A stretch of 64,000 bases of DNA from assembly GCA_026645575.1 (NCBI GenBank), contig JAPKMW010000001.1, positions 1 through 64,000 of the forward strand, in the 5' to 3' direction. Below are positions 25,914 through 37,207 of the stretch, in pieces. Under the pieces are notes generated by a model. That model did not search any database and was not told where the DNA came from. It saw nothing but the letters and a program-made list of their open reading frames with translations. Positions within the stretch are counted from its first letter, which is position 1; every line of letters starts with the position of its first letter. The DNA is from Caldilineaceae bacterium (lineage in GTDB: Bacteria; Chloroflexota; Anaerolineae; Caldilineales; Caldilineaceae). The position numbers were made by a program, and so were the translations under genes.

Positions 25914-27185
25914 ATGTCAAACTTTGAAATCTCTGTCTTATTCTTCTTGCAATTGACCATCATTCTGGGCGTCTGCCGCGTGGTGGGAATGCTTGCGCGC
26001 TACTTGGGTCAACCACAGGTGGTGGCGGAGATGATCGCCGGCGTGTTGATGGGGCCGTCGCTGTTTGGCCTGCTCTTTCCCGATCTCCAGGCGTGGCTCT
26101 TTCCGGCGGAATCAAAAACGGCCATCTACGTAGTGAGCCAGGTAGGGCTGGTACTCTACATGTTCCTGATCGGGTTAGAATTTGATGTTTCCCTGATCGC
26201 CAACCGGGTGCGCAGCGCCGCCTCGGTGTCGCTGGCCGGAATCATTGTGCCGTTTACGCTAGGTGGCATCCTGGCCTGGTTCCTCAGCGGTAGCGACACC
26301 TTCTTCACGCCGGATGTCAGCACCTGGGAGATTATGTTTTTTGTTGGAGCGTCCATGTCGATCACGGCTTTTCCTATGCTGGCGCGCATTATCTATGAGC
26401 GGGGACTGACCGGAACCTCGCTTGGCACCCTGGCGCTAGCTGCCGGCTCGATTGATGACGGCGCAGCCTGGTGTATTTTGGCGATTGTGTTGGCCAGTTT
26501 TAGCGGCGAACCGATGATTGCCGTGCTAGCGATTGGCGGCGGCGTCCTCTATGCCGTCTTTCTGCTCACACTGGGGCGCCCCATGCTCAAGCAACTGGGC
26601 ACTTGGGCCGAGCGCGAAGGTAAGGTCAGCCACTCCTTGCTAACCTTGACGTTGATGTTGGTGATGCTGGGCGCCTGGTTCACCGATGCCATCGGCATCT
26701 ACGCCGTCTTTGGCGCCTTTATCATGGGCATTGCCATGCCGCGCGGTCTTTTTGCCAAACGGGTGCAGGAAATGCTCGAACCGTTGACGACAACCTTTCT
26801 GCTGCCGCTCTTCTTTATCTACTCTGGGTTGAATACAAGGATCGGGCTGGTCGATAGCCCCTGGTTGTGGGGCGTGACGCTGCTGGTGCTACTGGCCGCC
26901 ACGTTGGGCAAAGGGGTAGCTTGCTGGTTGGCGGCGCGTTGGCATGGTGAAAACAATCGCGACGCTATGGGCATCGGCGTGTTGATGAATGCGCGCGGCT
27001 TGATGGAGCTCATTATTCTCAACATTGGGCTGGAACATGGCCTGATTCAGCCAGTCTTCTTTACCATTATGGTCATCATGGCCATTGTCACCACCCTCAT
27101 GGCCTCGCCCCTCTTTGAACTGGTTCGCCCTTCCCGGCCAGTTAAAGTGACTATGCCGGCAGGGGTGGAGGGAGCCAAGGGTTAG
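25914..27185 (+). CDS. Cation:proton antiporter, CPA2/Kef-type
   Basis: A 423-residue integral membrane protein with about 12 hydrophobic segments, matching the Na+/H+ exchanger core without a C-terminal RCK/TrkA domain. The visible features are QPQVVAEMIAGVLMGPSLFG near the first helices, LYMFLIGLEFD (helix-4 region), GSIDDGAAWCILAIV, with the paired acidic residues of the ion-binding helix (here Asp-Asp), and MNARGLMELIILNIGL. It should exchange Na+ or K+ for protons and serve pH or ion homeostasis. No regulator is adjacent. Start ATG 25914 after CGAAAGCAACCCT. Confidence 0.87.
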   Translation: MSNFEISVLFFLQLTIILGVCRVVGMLARYLGQPQVVAEMIAGVLMGPSLFGLLFPDLQAWLFPAESKTAIYVVSQVGLVLYMFLIGLEFDVSLIANRVRSAASVSLAGIIVPFTLGGILAWFLSGSDTFFTPDVSTWEIMFFVGASMSITAFPMLARIIYERGLTGTSLGTLALAAGSIDDGAAWCILAIVLASFSGEPMIAVLAIGGGVLYAVFLLTLGRPMLKQLGTWAEREGKVSHSLLTLTLMLVMLGAWFTDAIGIYAVFGAFIMGIAMPRGLFAKRVQEMLEPLTTTFLLPLFFIYSGLNTRIGLVDSPWLWGVTLLVLLAATLGKGVACWLAARWHGENNRDAMGIGVLMNARGLMELIILNIGLEHGLIQPVFFTIMVIMAIVTTLMASPLFELVRPSRPVKVTMPAGVEGAKG

Positions 27186-27296
27186 TGAAGCAGTGAGACA
27201 GTGAGACAGTGGGACAGTGAGACAGTAAGGCTACAAGACTGACCTACTGACTCACTGACCTACTGACTCGCTGACCTACTGATCAACTGTCCTCGT
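27186..27296. repeat. Palindromic spacer (GACAGTGA / TCACTGACC units) overlapping the sulfatase 3' end
   Basis: GTGAGACAGTGAGACAGT units on the left pair with ACTGACCTACTGACTC units on the right. The right arm supplies the C-terminal codons LISRSASQ and the stop of the sulfatase on the minus strand. It lies between convergent genes and could terminate both. Confidence 0.75.
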
Positions 27297-28702
27297 ATCC
27301 ACGGATTGAGCAAGCGATCATTGGTCTGTTCCATCCAAGCGAGGATACGCTGCCGGAGGCGCTGGCCTTCGGCAGCGTAGGCCGGATCGGCGGCCAGGTT
27401 GGTGAGTTCCCCCGGGTCATTCAACAAATCATACAATTCATCTTCCGCTGTGGCATTCCAGATATACTTCCAACGGTGGTCACGCACCATGCGTTGGCTA
27501 TAGAGGCCGAATTGGTTGCCGTGGTAGGTGGTGAAGATGTCGGGGCGTGTTGCGTGTTGCGTGTCTTCTGACTTCTGCCCTCTGTCCTCTGATCTCTGTC
27601 CTCTGTCCTCTGTCTTCCCAGTCACATAAGGAAGAATACTCTGGCCGGCAAAGGTAGACGGTTGGTCAAGACCGGCGAGATCGCAGAAGGTGGCGGCCAG
27701 ATCGACGGCAGAGGAGATGAAGGCGTCACAGCGTTGACCAGCGGCAATCCGACCGGGCCAGCGAACGATGAAAGGGACACGCACCAGTTCATCGTACATG
27801 ACATAGTGTTTGTCGATCATGCCGTGGGCGCCGCAGAGATCGCCGTGGTCGGTGCTGTAGATGACGACGGTGTTTTCGGCCAGCCCTAGCTCATCCAGCG
27901 TTGCCAACACGCGCCCGATCTGATGATCGAGCAGGGTGATTTCGCCCAGATAGCGCCCCACAATCGGCGCCCATTCAGACCAACCCCAGTGGTCAATACC
28001 CCAGGTGCGCCGCTGCTGCTGTTGGATAAAGGGCTTGCCGGTCAACGGGTCGGCAAAGTTGGGCCAGGGCGGAATGGTGGCCGGCGGGTACATGCTGGCA
28101 TAGGGTTCCGGCACCACATTGGGCAGGTGCGGTTCGCTGGGATCCCAACGTAGGAAGAAGGGGGCGTTGCCCTGGGCGGCATGGTGTAACAGTTGCACCG
28201 TCATGTCGGCGCCCCAGGCCAGTTGCGATTGTTCCGGCGTAATATGGGGATCGGTTTCGCCGAACCAGCGATTGGTGTTGGGTTTGGGGGGCAGGCCCAG
28301 TTGTTGGCGCTGTTTGCCGTAGTCTCGTTCCGAAACGTAGACATTGAAGCCAAAGCTCGTCGGTGGCCGCTGGGGATCAACGCCCCATTTGCCGACGTAA
28401 CCCAGGAAATAACCGGCATCACGCAACGCTTGGCTAAAGGTGGGCAGAGTGGCGTTGAAGGCGCGCCCCGCTTCGGCATCGGGGTTGGTGATCGAGCCAT
28501 GTTGCATAGGCCACTGCCCGGTGAGCAACGAGGTGCGCGCCGGCGTACAAAGCGGGATCGGCGTGAAGGCGTTGGTAAAATCCGCCCCTTCGGCAATCAG
28601 ACGATCCAGGTTTGGTGTTTGGATAAACGGGTGGCCGTGCGCGCCAATGCAATCCGCGCGATGTTGATCTGCATGAATGAGTAAAATGTTTGGTGTCGGC
28701 AT
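27260..28702 (-). CDS. Type I sulfatase (arylsulfatase family)
   Basis: A 480-residue sulfate ester hydrolase. The N-terminus MPTPNILLIHADQHRADCIG carries the first metal-binding Asp. Cys52 lies in LCTPARTSLLTG, the CxPxR signature converted to formylglycine. VIYSTDHGDLCGAHG gives the later metal-binding Asp-His, and the C-terminal DELYDLLNDPGELTNLA is typical. There is no signal peptide. I start at ATG 28702; the longer upstream frame has no support. About 24 residues rich in E, D, R, G and Q, near residue 360-385, come from an in-frame repeat, and the last eight residues come from the intergenic repeat arm. Substrate unknown. The gene is convergent with the antiporter. Confidence 0.87.
   Translation of the reverse strand: MPTPNILLIHADQHRADCIGAHGHPFIQTPNLDRLIAEGADFTNAFTPIPLCTPARTSLLTGQWPMQHGSITNPDAEAGRAFNATLPTFSQALRDAGYFLGYVGKWGVDPQRPPTSFGFNVYVSERDYGKQRQQLGLPPKPNTNRWFGETDPHITPEQSQLAWGADMTVQLLHHAAQGNAPFFLRWDPSEPHLPNVVPEPYASMYPPATIPPWPNFADPLTGKPFIQQQQRRTWGIDHWGWSEWAPIVGRYLGEITLLDHQIGRVLATLDELGLAENTVVIYSTDHGDLCGAHGMIDKHYVMYDELVRVPFIVRWPGRIAAGQRCDAFISSAVDLAATFCDLAGLDQPSTFAGQSILPYVTGKTEDRGQRSEDRGQKSEDTQHATRPDIFTTYHGNQFGLYSQRMVRDHRWKYIWNATAEDELYDLLNDPGELTNLAADPAYAAEGQRLRQRILAWMEQTNDRLLNPWIRGQLISRSASQ
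27546..27623. repeat. In-frame direct-repeat element inside the sulfatase gene
   Basis: Tandem TCTGTCCTC units plus GTGTTGC units encode, on the minus strand, TEDRGQRSEDRGQ-type residues between the conserved segments ILPYVTGK and DIFTTYHG. The reading frame is preserved. Here the units are direct repeats rather than a clear palindrome. Confidence 0.8.
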
Positions 28703-28821
28703 AGGGGTAGTATACCGCATAGACCGGGGACAAAGAAAATCAAACACGGCATCGGGTAATCTGCCGCCGGCTCAATATCACCGCGAATTAGGGAGATTAC
28801 CAAATCGCTCAAGGATTCAGC

Positions 28822-28898
28822 CGTCCCGTAGAACGCTTGAATTTAGGAGCAGCGTATCACGGATTTCCTTCTCTAAACTCAGCTGTCCCTACGGGACG
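28822..28898. repeat. Inverted repeat, GGGACGCTTGA/TAAACTC family (copy 1)
   Basis: CGTCCCGTAGAACGCTTGAA pairs imperfectly with the right arm ending CCCTACGGGACG; GAATTTAG and CTAAACTC form the inner arms. Copies also lie at 43280-43350 and 50193-50268. It lies in the 235-base gap between the sulfatase start and the kinase gene's end, which holds no gene. Confidence 0.75.
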
Positions 28899-28937
28899 AA
28901 AAGCTAGGAGACGTCGCATACCCGCCCCATCAAAATT

Positions 28938-30734
28938 TTATTGGCAAACACTATTGTTTGTCAGTGGCATTTTGATCACAAAACGGCTGCCCACGCCCAC
29001 ATCGCTTTGCACTGTTACCTGACCGCCATGTGCTTTGGCAATGCTCTGAACGATTGCTAGTCCCAGGCCGCAACCCGTGTCGTCATTCCTGGCGCCCGTC
29101 GATTGGCCCTGGTAGAAGCGATCAAAGAGATAGGGGCGCTCTTCCGGGGCAATGCCGGGGCCGTTGTCTTGCACCCAAAGTTCGGCCCAGGTGGCCAGTG
29201 AAGGGATAGGATCAGCATTGGTTTCGTTGACCTTTTCATCGGTTGTGACCGTGGCCCCCAGGTGAATGACGCCGCCGGGGGGCGTAAATTTCAGCCCATT
29301 GTCGAGCAGATTTGCCAATGCCATCTCCAAATAAGCGCGATTGCCGCGCACAGTGATGGGCAGCGGCGGCTGGGCAACGTTCAACGTGATCGCTTTCTCC
29401 GCAGCCCGCGCCACAAAAGGTTTCAAGGTTACGTTCAACAGTTCGCCTAATTCAACCGTTTCGGTCTTTAGCTCGGTCAGACCGGCATCCAGCCGCGACA
29501 GCTTGAGAAGGGCGCTGGTGATCCACTCCAAGCGGTACACCTGTCTTTGGCTTTCTTGCACAAATTCCAGGCGGGTGGCGGCGCTCTCACCGGCAGGGCC
29601 GAGCAACAGTTCGCCAAAGGTTTTGAGCGCGGTAATCGGTGTGCGCAGTTCGTGGGAAGCGTCGGCGACAAAGCGGCGCAGGGCATCCCGTTCCGCCGCC
29701 AATTCGGCAAAGCTGTGTTCTAACTGGGCGGCCATAGTGTTGAACTGCGTGGCTAACCGACCAATCTCATCCTGGGTGCGCACGATGGCGCGCGCGGAAA
29801 GCACCCCACTGCCCATTTGGTTGCTGACCTGGATTAACTCCTGCAACGGCGCCGTCAAGGTGCGGCTCATCCAGAGCGCCACCAACATTGCCAACAAGGA
29901 AACGCCAATACCGGCCATGAAGAAAGCACGCCGGATTAAGGCGAGTACAGCGCCAGTGCTGGGGTCACTGCGCAGTTCGACATAGCCGACCACCCCTTGT
30001 TCACTGTCAATGGCCTGAACCACCCGTTGGGGGGCAAAGCCGATCCGATCAAGGAGTGCATCAACTCGGGGCCAGGCTTGGGCAGGCGCGGCGGTTGGCG
30101 CCGGTACTTGTCCAGGTGGTTGCGCCGGCGCCATCGGAGACGGTGGCAGAACAGACGGCTCGACCAGCGGAACAGGGGGTGTCAACGCCGGCCAAAAAGC
30201 CGGGTCGCTTCCCAACAAGGCGCCCCGCCGAAAGACGACGAGCGGCGGCGGTGGTACACGCTGGTTGTCATCTGGGTTTACTGTGCGCGGCCAGGCAAAG
30301 GATGGTGGCTGCCCCTCTTGGTCGGTCAGAATTTGGACAAAGACGCCTGGTTCGGCCACTTCTGCTGGCAGCGCTTGGTCAAAGGGCAAAGCTGCCGTCG
30401 GCGGCACCAGCCAAGTCACGCCATCCAGTTGCGAAGGCAGTCCCGAATCGACCAAAACCTCCGCCTGGGCATCCAGTACGCGCACCTGGACATCACTCAG
30501 AAAGGCAGTGGTGCGCGCCAGTTCTTCGAGGGCGGGCGCCGGTTGTGGATGGCGCAGGAGCGGTTCCAGTTGCTGGGCGACTACGGTCGCGTTCAGGGTA
30601 AGATAGTCGCGCTCTTGCCGCAGTAGATAGCGCTCAATCAACAACAGCGCCAGAACGCCAACTAACGTCACAGCCAGAACGGTCATCAAGGTATAGCTGG
30701 CGACCAAGCGCCAACGGATAGAACGAAATATCAA
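28938..30734 (-). CDS. Membrane sensor histidine kinase
   Basis: About 598 residues. TM1 (ASYTLMTVLAVTLVGVLALL) and TM2 (RRAFFMAGIGVSLLAMLVAL) enclose an extracytoplasmic sensor of some 230 residues with a Pro-rich, disordered segment. HAMP follows, then the H-box ASHELRTP with phospho-acceptor His361. The ATPase has the N box ANLLDNGLKFT and the G boxes DNGPGI and GCGLGLAI. I prefer TTG 30734, which stands behind AGAGGGGAAG; the ATG further upstream lies within a palindrome. It should phosphorylate the regulator encoded at 32280-32978, with the PDZ protein gene between them. The signal is unknown. Confidence 0.88.
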   Translation of the reverse strand: MIFRSIRWRLVASYTLMTVLAVTLVGVLALLLIERYLLRQERDYLTLNATVVAQQLEPLLRHPQPAPALEELARTTAFLSDVQVRVLDAQAEVLVDSGLPSQLDGVTWLVPPTAALPFDQALPAEVAEPGVFVQILTDQEGQPPSFAWPRTVNPDDNQRVPPPPLVVFRRGALLGSDPAFWPALTPPVPLVEPSVLPPSPMAPAQPPGQVPAPTAAPAQAWPRVDALLDRIGFAPQRVVQAIDSEQGVVGYVELRSDPSTGAVLALIRRAFFMAGIGVSLLAMLVALWMSRTLTAPLQELIQVSNQMGSGVLSARAIVRTQDEIGRLATQFNTMAAQLEHSFAELAAERDALRRFVADASHELRTPITALKTFGELLLGPAGESAATRLEFVQESQRQVYRLEWITSALLKLSRLDAGLTELKTETVELGELLNVTLKPFVARAAEKAITLNVAQPPLPITVRGNRAYLEMALANLLDNGLKFTPPGGVIHLGATVTTDEKVNETNADPIPSLATWAELWVQDNGPGIAPEERPYLFDRFYQGQSTGARNDDTGCGLGLAIVQSIAKAHGGQVTVQSDVGVGSRFVIKMPLTNNSVCQ

Positions 30735-30751
30735 GGAATCTTCCCCTCTTA

Positions 30752-30805
30752 CCCAAGCACCCAAGCCCCCAAGCAGCAGCAAAGATTGGGGGCTTGGGTG
30801 CTTGG
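30752..30805. repeat. Perfect 20-bp inverted repeat (CCAAGCACCCAAGC arms)
   Basis: Arms at 30752-30771 and 30786-30805 with a 14-base loop, immediately upstream of the kinase ribosome-binding site on the minus strand. Confidence 0.9.
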
Positions 30806-30841
30806 CTACGGCTTAGGGCTCGTCAATGAATAAGTGAAAAC

Positions 30842-30900
30842 GCTCTACGCGAGTCCGTGACTCGCCCTGGCCGGTTGCGAGTCACGGACTCGCGTAGAGC
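30842..30900. repeat. Perfect 24-bp inverted repeat, GTCCGTGAC family
   Basis: Arms at 30842-30865 and 30877-30900, with the inner GTCCGTGAC shared with 13581-13636 and 39247-39302. It lies between the PDZ and kinase genes. Confidence 0.9.
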
Positions 30901-30929
30901 AGTGTATGGAGTTACATTTTTACGGACCC

Positions 30930-32003
30930 TTAGTAGTAGGCGCCGGGTGCTTGGTCAGCAGGCAGCGCTGGCCGGGTCTCGCGTTGGATTTCAATCGTGG
31001 CAGGCGGGGCCGGAAACCATTGCCCCGGTTGCGCCGGTACGGCCATTGTAACGCCTTCTTCATAGTTCAGAAAATCTGGAAAGGGGGACCAGCCGGGGTA
31101 GGGCAGCACAAAAAAGTAGATCGGCGGCGCAGCGGAGTGGTCAAAGTGGAAGAAACGACGTTCCTGTTGCATTGGTGCATCTTGCCAGAAACGGAAGGGC
31201 CGTCGCATCAGCGGTGGTTGGGAACGGAAAGCCGGTGGTTGCCCATCTCCCTGTGCGGTGCCAAAGAGGCTGACCATGCCCAGTTGCACGCCGATTTGCG
31301 CCTGACCGGCCTCCCCTTCCCCCAAGGTGACGACAATGTCGGTGGGTTCGGCATCGGCGCGGACGACAGTCAAGGTAATGACATCGCCTGGGGACAGGGT
31401 TGCCACCTGTTCACGCAGCGCCGGTAGTGCAGGCATGGCTTCCCCATTGAGAGCGGTAATCACATCATTGACTTGCAACCCCGCTTCAGCCGCGGCACTC
31501 CCGGCAAGGACATCGACAACGATGAATTGGTTCATGGCAACGCCGGCCATCGGCGGCATGGCGAATGATGGATGTGGGAGCATTTGCCGTTCGCCAGGAA
31601 CAGGCAGTTGCTCAGGTGTGGGGAGCAAGAAATCCACCCTGTCATAGGGCCGGATGCCAAGGTAGGCGCGCGGTTGTTCCGCATCGGTCGTCATTTCATG
31701 CTCGACAGTCTCATCGCCATGCTGGACTTGCAGGGTGACGACAGCACCGGCTTCGACTTTGTCTAAGGCGGCAACCAACTCAGCAACGCTATTCACGGTT
31801 GTCTCATTTACGGCTAACAAAATGTCGCCACGCACCACGCCGGCCTTGGCTGCCGGGCCAGCTGGGTCAACGGCGACAATGACCAACCCTGGTTCAGTTG
31901 GCGCTTCCTCTTCCTCCGCGGCATAGAGCGCGGCGCTCATACTCACAACCAGGCACGCGGCCAAGAGCAACGCCCGGAGCAGTAGACGGTATTGTTTTTG
32001 CAT
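30930..32003 (-). CDS. Secreted protein with two PDZ domains
   Basis: A 357-residue exported protein. Residues 1-30 (LLLRALLLAACLVVSMSAAL) form a signal peptide, possibly lipid-modified at the Cys in LLAAC, though the lipobox position is not ideal. The first PDZ domain (about 38-105) contains VDPAGPAAKAGVVRGDILLAVN; the second (about 155-225) contains VLAGSAAAEAGLQVNDVITALN. No serine-protease domain is present, unlike HtrA. The C-terminal 110 residues are rich in Pro, Phe and Trp. I start at ATG 32003 behind AGGGAAAGGG. It is encoded between the response regulator and sensor kinase, so it may bind misfolded or C-terminal peptides as part of signal input (inference). Confidence 0.85.
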   Translation of the reverse strand: MQKQYRLLLRALLLAACLVVSMSAALYAAEEEEAPTEPGLVIVAVDPAGPAAKAGVVRGDILLAVNETTVNSVAELVAALDKVEAGAVVTLQVQHGDETVEHEMTTDAEQPRAYLGIRPYDRVDFLLPTPEQLPVPGERQMLPHPSFAMPPMAGVAMNQFIVVDVLAGSAAAEAGLQVNDVITALNGEAMPALPALREQVATLSPGDVITLTVVRADAEPTDIVVTLGEGEAGQAQIGVQLGMVSLFGTAQGDGQPPAFRSQPPLMRRPFRFWQDAPMQQERRFFHFDHSAAPPIYFFVLPYPGWSPFPDFLNYEEGVTMAVPAQPGQWFPAPPATIEIQRETRPALPADQAPGAYY

Positions 32004-32205
32004 ACACAAACCCTTTCCCTGTTGTAACAATGGTTCAGATGTGCGGCACTGGTCAGCCGTCGCTTTGTATGACCAATGGGTCTTGACCAGGGCCACGCAC
32101 CTGCGTAGAAAAAACGCTATCGCATGCGATAACGTCACTCTATCAGCGACAGGTTGTGTAGGTTTTGTGGGATTGTTGAGATTTCGCAACAATTGCGGCG
32201 GATAT

Positions 32206-32279
32206 TAGGTAGTGGATATTGGGTATTGGATATTGGGTATTGGTTGATTGTTGCTTTTCAACCAATACCCAATACCTGA

Positions 32280-32280
<1 letters not shown>
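32206..32280. repeat. Low-complexity palindromic spacer (GATATTGGGTATTG units)
   Basis: Tandem GGATATTGGGTATT units pair with CCAATACCCAATACC. It lies in the 276-base gap between the regulator stop and the PDZ gene; the rest of that gap (32004-32205) shows no gene. Confidence 0.75.
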
Positions 32281-32978
<698 letters not shown>

Positions 32979-32983
32979 TTGTA

Positions 32984-33049
32984 AAGAGATTGAGAAATTG
33001 AGAGATTGAGAGATCCGGTTACACAATCTCTCAATCTCTCAATCTCTTC
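32984..33049. repeat. Low-complexity palindromic spacer (AGATTGAGAG units)
   Basis: AAGAGATTGAGAAATTGAGA pairs with the TCTCTCAATCTCTT run. It fills the gap between glnS and the response regulator (both minus strand). The same units appear in frame in the PBP1C gene at 61980-62095. Confidence 0.85.
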
Positions 33050-33060
33050 GTAACTGCATT

Positions 33061-35484
<2,424 letters not shown>

Positions 35485-35645
35485 TTTTTCAGTCGATTAG
35501 CTCCGCCTTGTTGATTTCAGGATGCAGGTGATAGCGCCGTTCAAATTCAACACATGTTAGCTGATCACCTGATCGCAGTGGCGGAATTAATTCATAACTT
35601 ATCATATCCGGTCAGTATATCACACCTTCGATCAATTTAGTTACT

Positions 35646-36578
35646 TCACGCAATGCGTTTTTCGGCAATGACAGCCTGCAACGCCGGCAACCGGGCGCTG
35701 AGATGGTGGAGAAAGGCGCGCGCAATCGGCGTTAAGAACTGATCGCGCCGCCGAATCAGCTTCAACGTGCGTTGCAACGGTGTGCCAACCAGCGGCAAAG
35801 CATGAACCTGCTCGTTCTTCACCTCTTCCTGCACCACATAGAGGGGGAGAATCGTGACACAGGTTCCCAGCGTCACCATGCGCTTCATCGACTCCATGTT
35901 GTCAAACTCGCCACGGATGGTGGGGTCGATCTTGTGTTCGCGCAGCTTCTGTTCCAGCCAGGTGCGGCTGCGGCTACCGGCTTGCCGCATGATAAAGGAT
36001 TGGCCCTGCAACTCATGAATGGACAGGTCGGGGCGTGTCCACCAGGGGTGACGGGGGCCGATCACCACGAATTGTTCGACATCCGCTAGCTGGTGAACAG
36101 ACAAATTGGCCTCATCCTCCTTGTCAAGCTCCCCTTCGATAAAACCAAGCGCCAGTCGCCCCAGCCGCAAATCATTGACAATCTGTGGGGTGATGCCAGT
36201 TTGCAAAACCACCGACAAGTTGGGAAATTGCTGGCGAAAGCCCAAGATGGCTTCGGGTAGCAGATAGCCGCCAACCCCTGGCGTCGCGCCGATGGTAAGT
36301 TGTCCGCTCGCCAATTTGCGCACATCGGTCACGGCGTTTTCCGCTTCGGCCAGCAGGGCAAAGATCCGCAGGGCGTAATCGTGGAGGGCGTCGCCCGCTT
36401 TGGTCAGGCTGACGCCGCGTCGCCCCCGCTCAAAAAGAGTGGCCCCTAACCCGGCTTCTAAATCTTGAATATGCTGGCTCACTGCCGATTGACTCATGAG
36501 CAAGCCTTCTGCCGCCCGGTTAAAGCTACCGGCGCGTACCACATGGAGAAAAATATCGAGTTTGTGTAGATCGAGCAT
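35646..36578 (-). CDS. LysR-family transcriptional regulator
   Basis: A 310-residue regulator. The N-terminal helix-turn-helix is LDIFLHVVRAGSFNRAAEGL followed by SQSAVSQHIQDLE. The effector-binding domain begins GQLTIGATPGVGGYLLPEAI. It diverges from the rhodanese/persulfide-dioxygenase set, the usual layout of a LysR activator and its target. Sulfur-linked LysR proteins (CysB/CbbR relatives) respond to sulfur metabolites; the ligand here is unknown. A symmetrical triple site lies in the shared 151-base control region. Start at ATG 36578. Confidence 0.9.
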   Translation of the reverse strand: MLDLHKLDIFLHVVRAGSFNRAAEGLLMSQSAVSQHIQDLEAGLGATLFERGRRGVSLTKAGDALHDYALRIFALLAEAENAVTDVRKLASGQLTIGATPGVGGYLLPEAILGFRQQFPNLSVVLQTGITPQIVNDLRLGRLALGFIEGELDKEDEANLSVHQLADVEQFVVIGPRHPWWTRPDLSIHELQGQSFIMRQAGSRSRTWLEQKLREHKIDPTIRGEFDNMESMKRMVTLGTCVTILPLYVVQEEVKNEQVHALPLVGTPLQRTLKLIRRRDQFLTPIARAFLHHLSARLPALQAVIAEKRIA

Positions 36579-36595
36579 TGGTTACCAAATTTCTA

Positions 36596-36625
36596 TTATA
36601 AGTTGACGCTTATAACCATTATAAG
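36596..36625. promoter_or_regulatory. Probable LysR operator with three TTATAAG half-sites
   Basis: TTATAAG (36596-36602), CTTATAA (36609-36615) and TTATAAG (36619-36625) form two overlapping dyads with spacers of 6 and 3 bases. CTTATAACCATTATAAG is a perfect 17-base dyad. It begins 18 bases upstream of the lysR start codon and about 105 bases before the rhodanese gene, fitting autoregulation and divergent control. Confidence 0.65.
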
Positions 36626-36729
36626 CAAGTCGGGAGAACTAAACGAATCGAAAGTTGGGTAGAATCACTTTCATCAACGAGCAGGGGTTGCCCGCTTGGG
36701 GCAACCAAGGTGAATCTGAAGGAAATACC

Positions 36730-37086
36730 ATGAATCTTTTAGCCAAACTTTTCGGCAACACGAACAACGGTGCGTCAGCAGCCCAATTGACTGCCAGCGA
36801 ATATAAAAAGCGCTTTGTTGAAACCAACACTCCCCATCTGTTGGTCGATGTCCGCACGGCCGCAGAATTTGCGGAAGGTCATCTCAAAGGGGCGCGCAAT
36901 CTGCCCGTCCAGGAAGTCCAACACAAGCTGCGGGAATTGCCCACCGACAAGCCGGTCATCCTCTACTGTCGTTCGGGCAATCGCAGCGGGATGGCCCTTC
37001 AGGTGTTACAGGCGGCGGGGTATACGAATGTCTACAACGCCGGCGGTTTACAGGATTTGACGAAACAAGGATTGCCGCTGCACTAA
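36730..37086 (+). CDS. Single-domain rhodanese (sulfurtransferase)
   Basis: A 118-residue cytoplasmic sulfurtransferase carrying persulfide on Cys80. The active loop is YCRSGNRSG. LLVDVRTAAEFAEGHLKGARNLP is the typical N-terminal half of a rhodanese fold. The first 20 residues (MNLLAKLFGNTNNGASAAQL) are a short extension, perhaps a weak membrane tether. Start at ATG 36730 behind GAAGGAAATACC; the longer frame upstream is control region. It is the first gene of the sulfur set and probably passes sulfane sulfur to, or from, the dioxygenase-rhodanese fusion downstream. Confidence 0.9.
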   Translation: MNLLAKLFGNTNNGASAAQLTASEYKKRFVETNTPHLLVDVRTAAEFAEGHLKGARNLPVQEVQHKLRELPTDKPVILYCRSGNRSGMALQVLQAAGYTNVYNAGGLQDLTKQGLPLH

Positions 37087-37089
37087 AAC

Positions 37090-37162
37090 AGTGAGACTGT
37101 AAGGCAGTGAGACAGTTCAAGTTAACGAGTGAAGCACTGACCTACTGTCTTACTGAGCTACT
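37090..37162. repeat. Palindromic spacer (CAGTGAGAC / CTTACTGAG units)
   Basis: CAGTGAGACTGTAAGGCAGT pairs loosely with ACTGACCTACTGTCTTACTG. It shares its units with the spacer at 27186-27296. Confidence 0.65.
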
Positions 37163-37207
37163 GCAAAGAATGAATATCAACATACAATGGTAAGGAGTGA
37201 AAACACC

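Noticed and set aside
30735..30782. Longer N-terminus for the histidine kinase
   Set aside because: The added codons lie in the perfect inverted repeat at 30752-30805, and a better ribosome-binding site precedes TTG 30734.
35485..35645. T-box or other tRNA-sensing leader upstream of glnS
   Set aside because: I found no T-box consensus or antiterminator-like pairing in the 161 bases.
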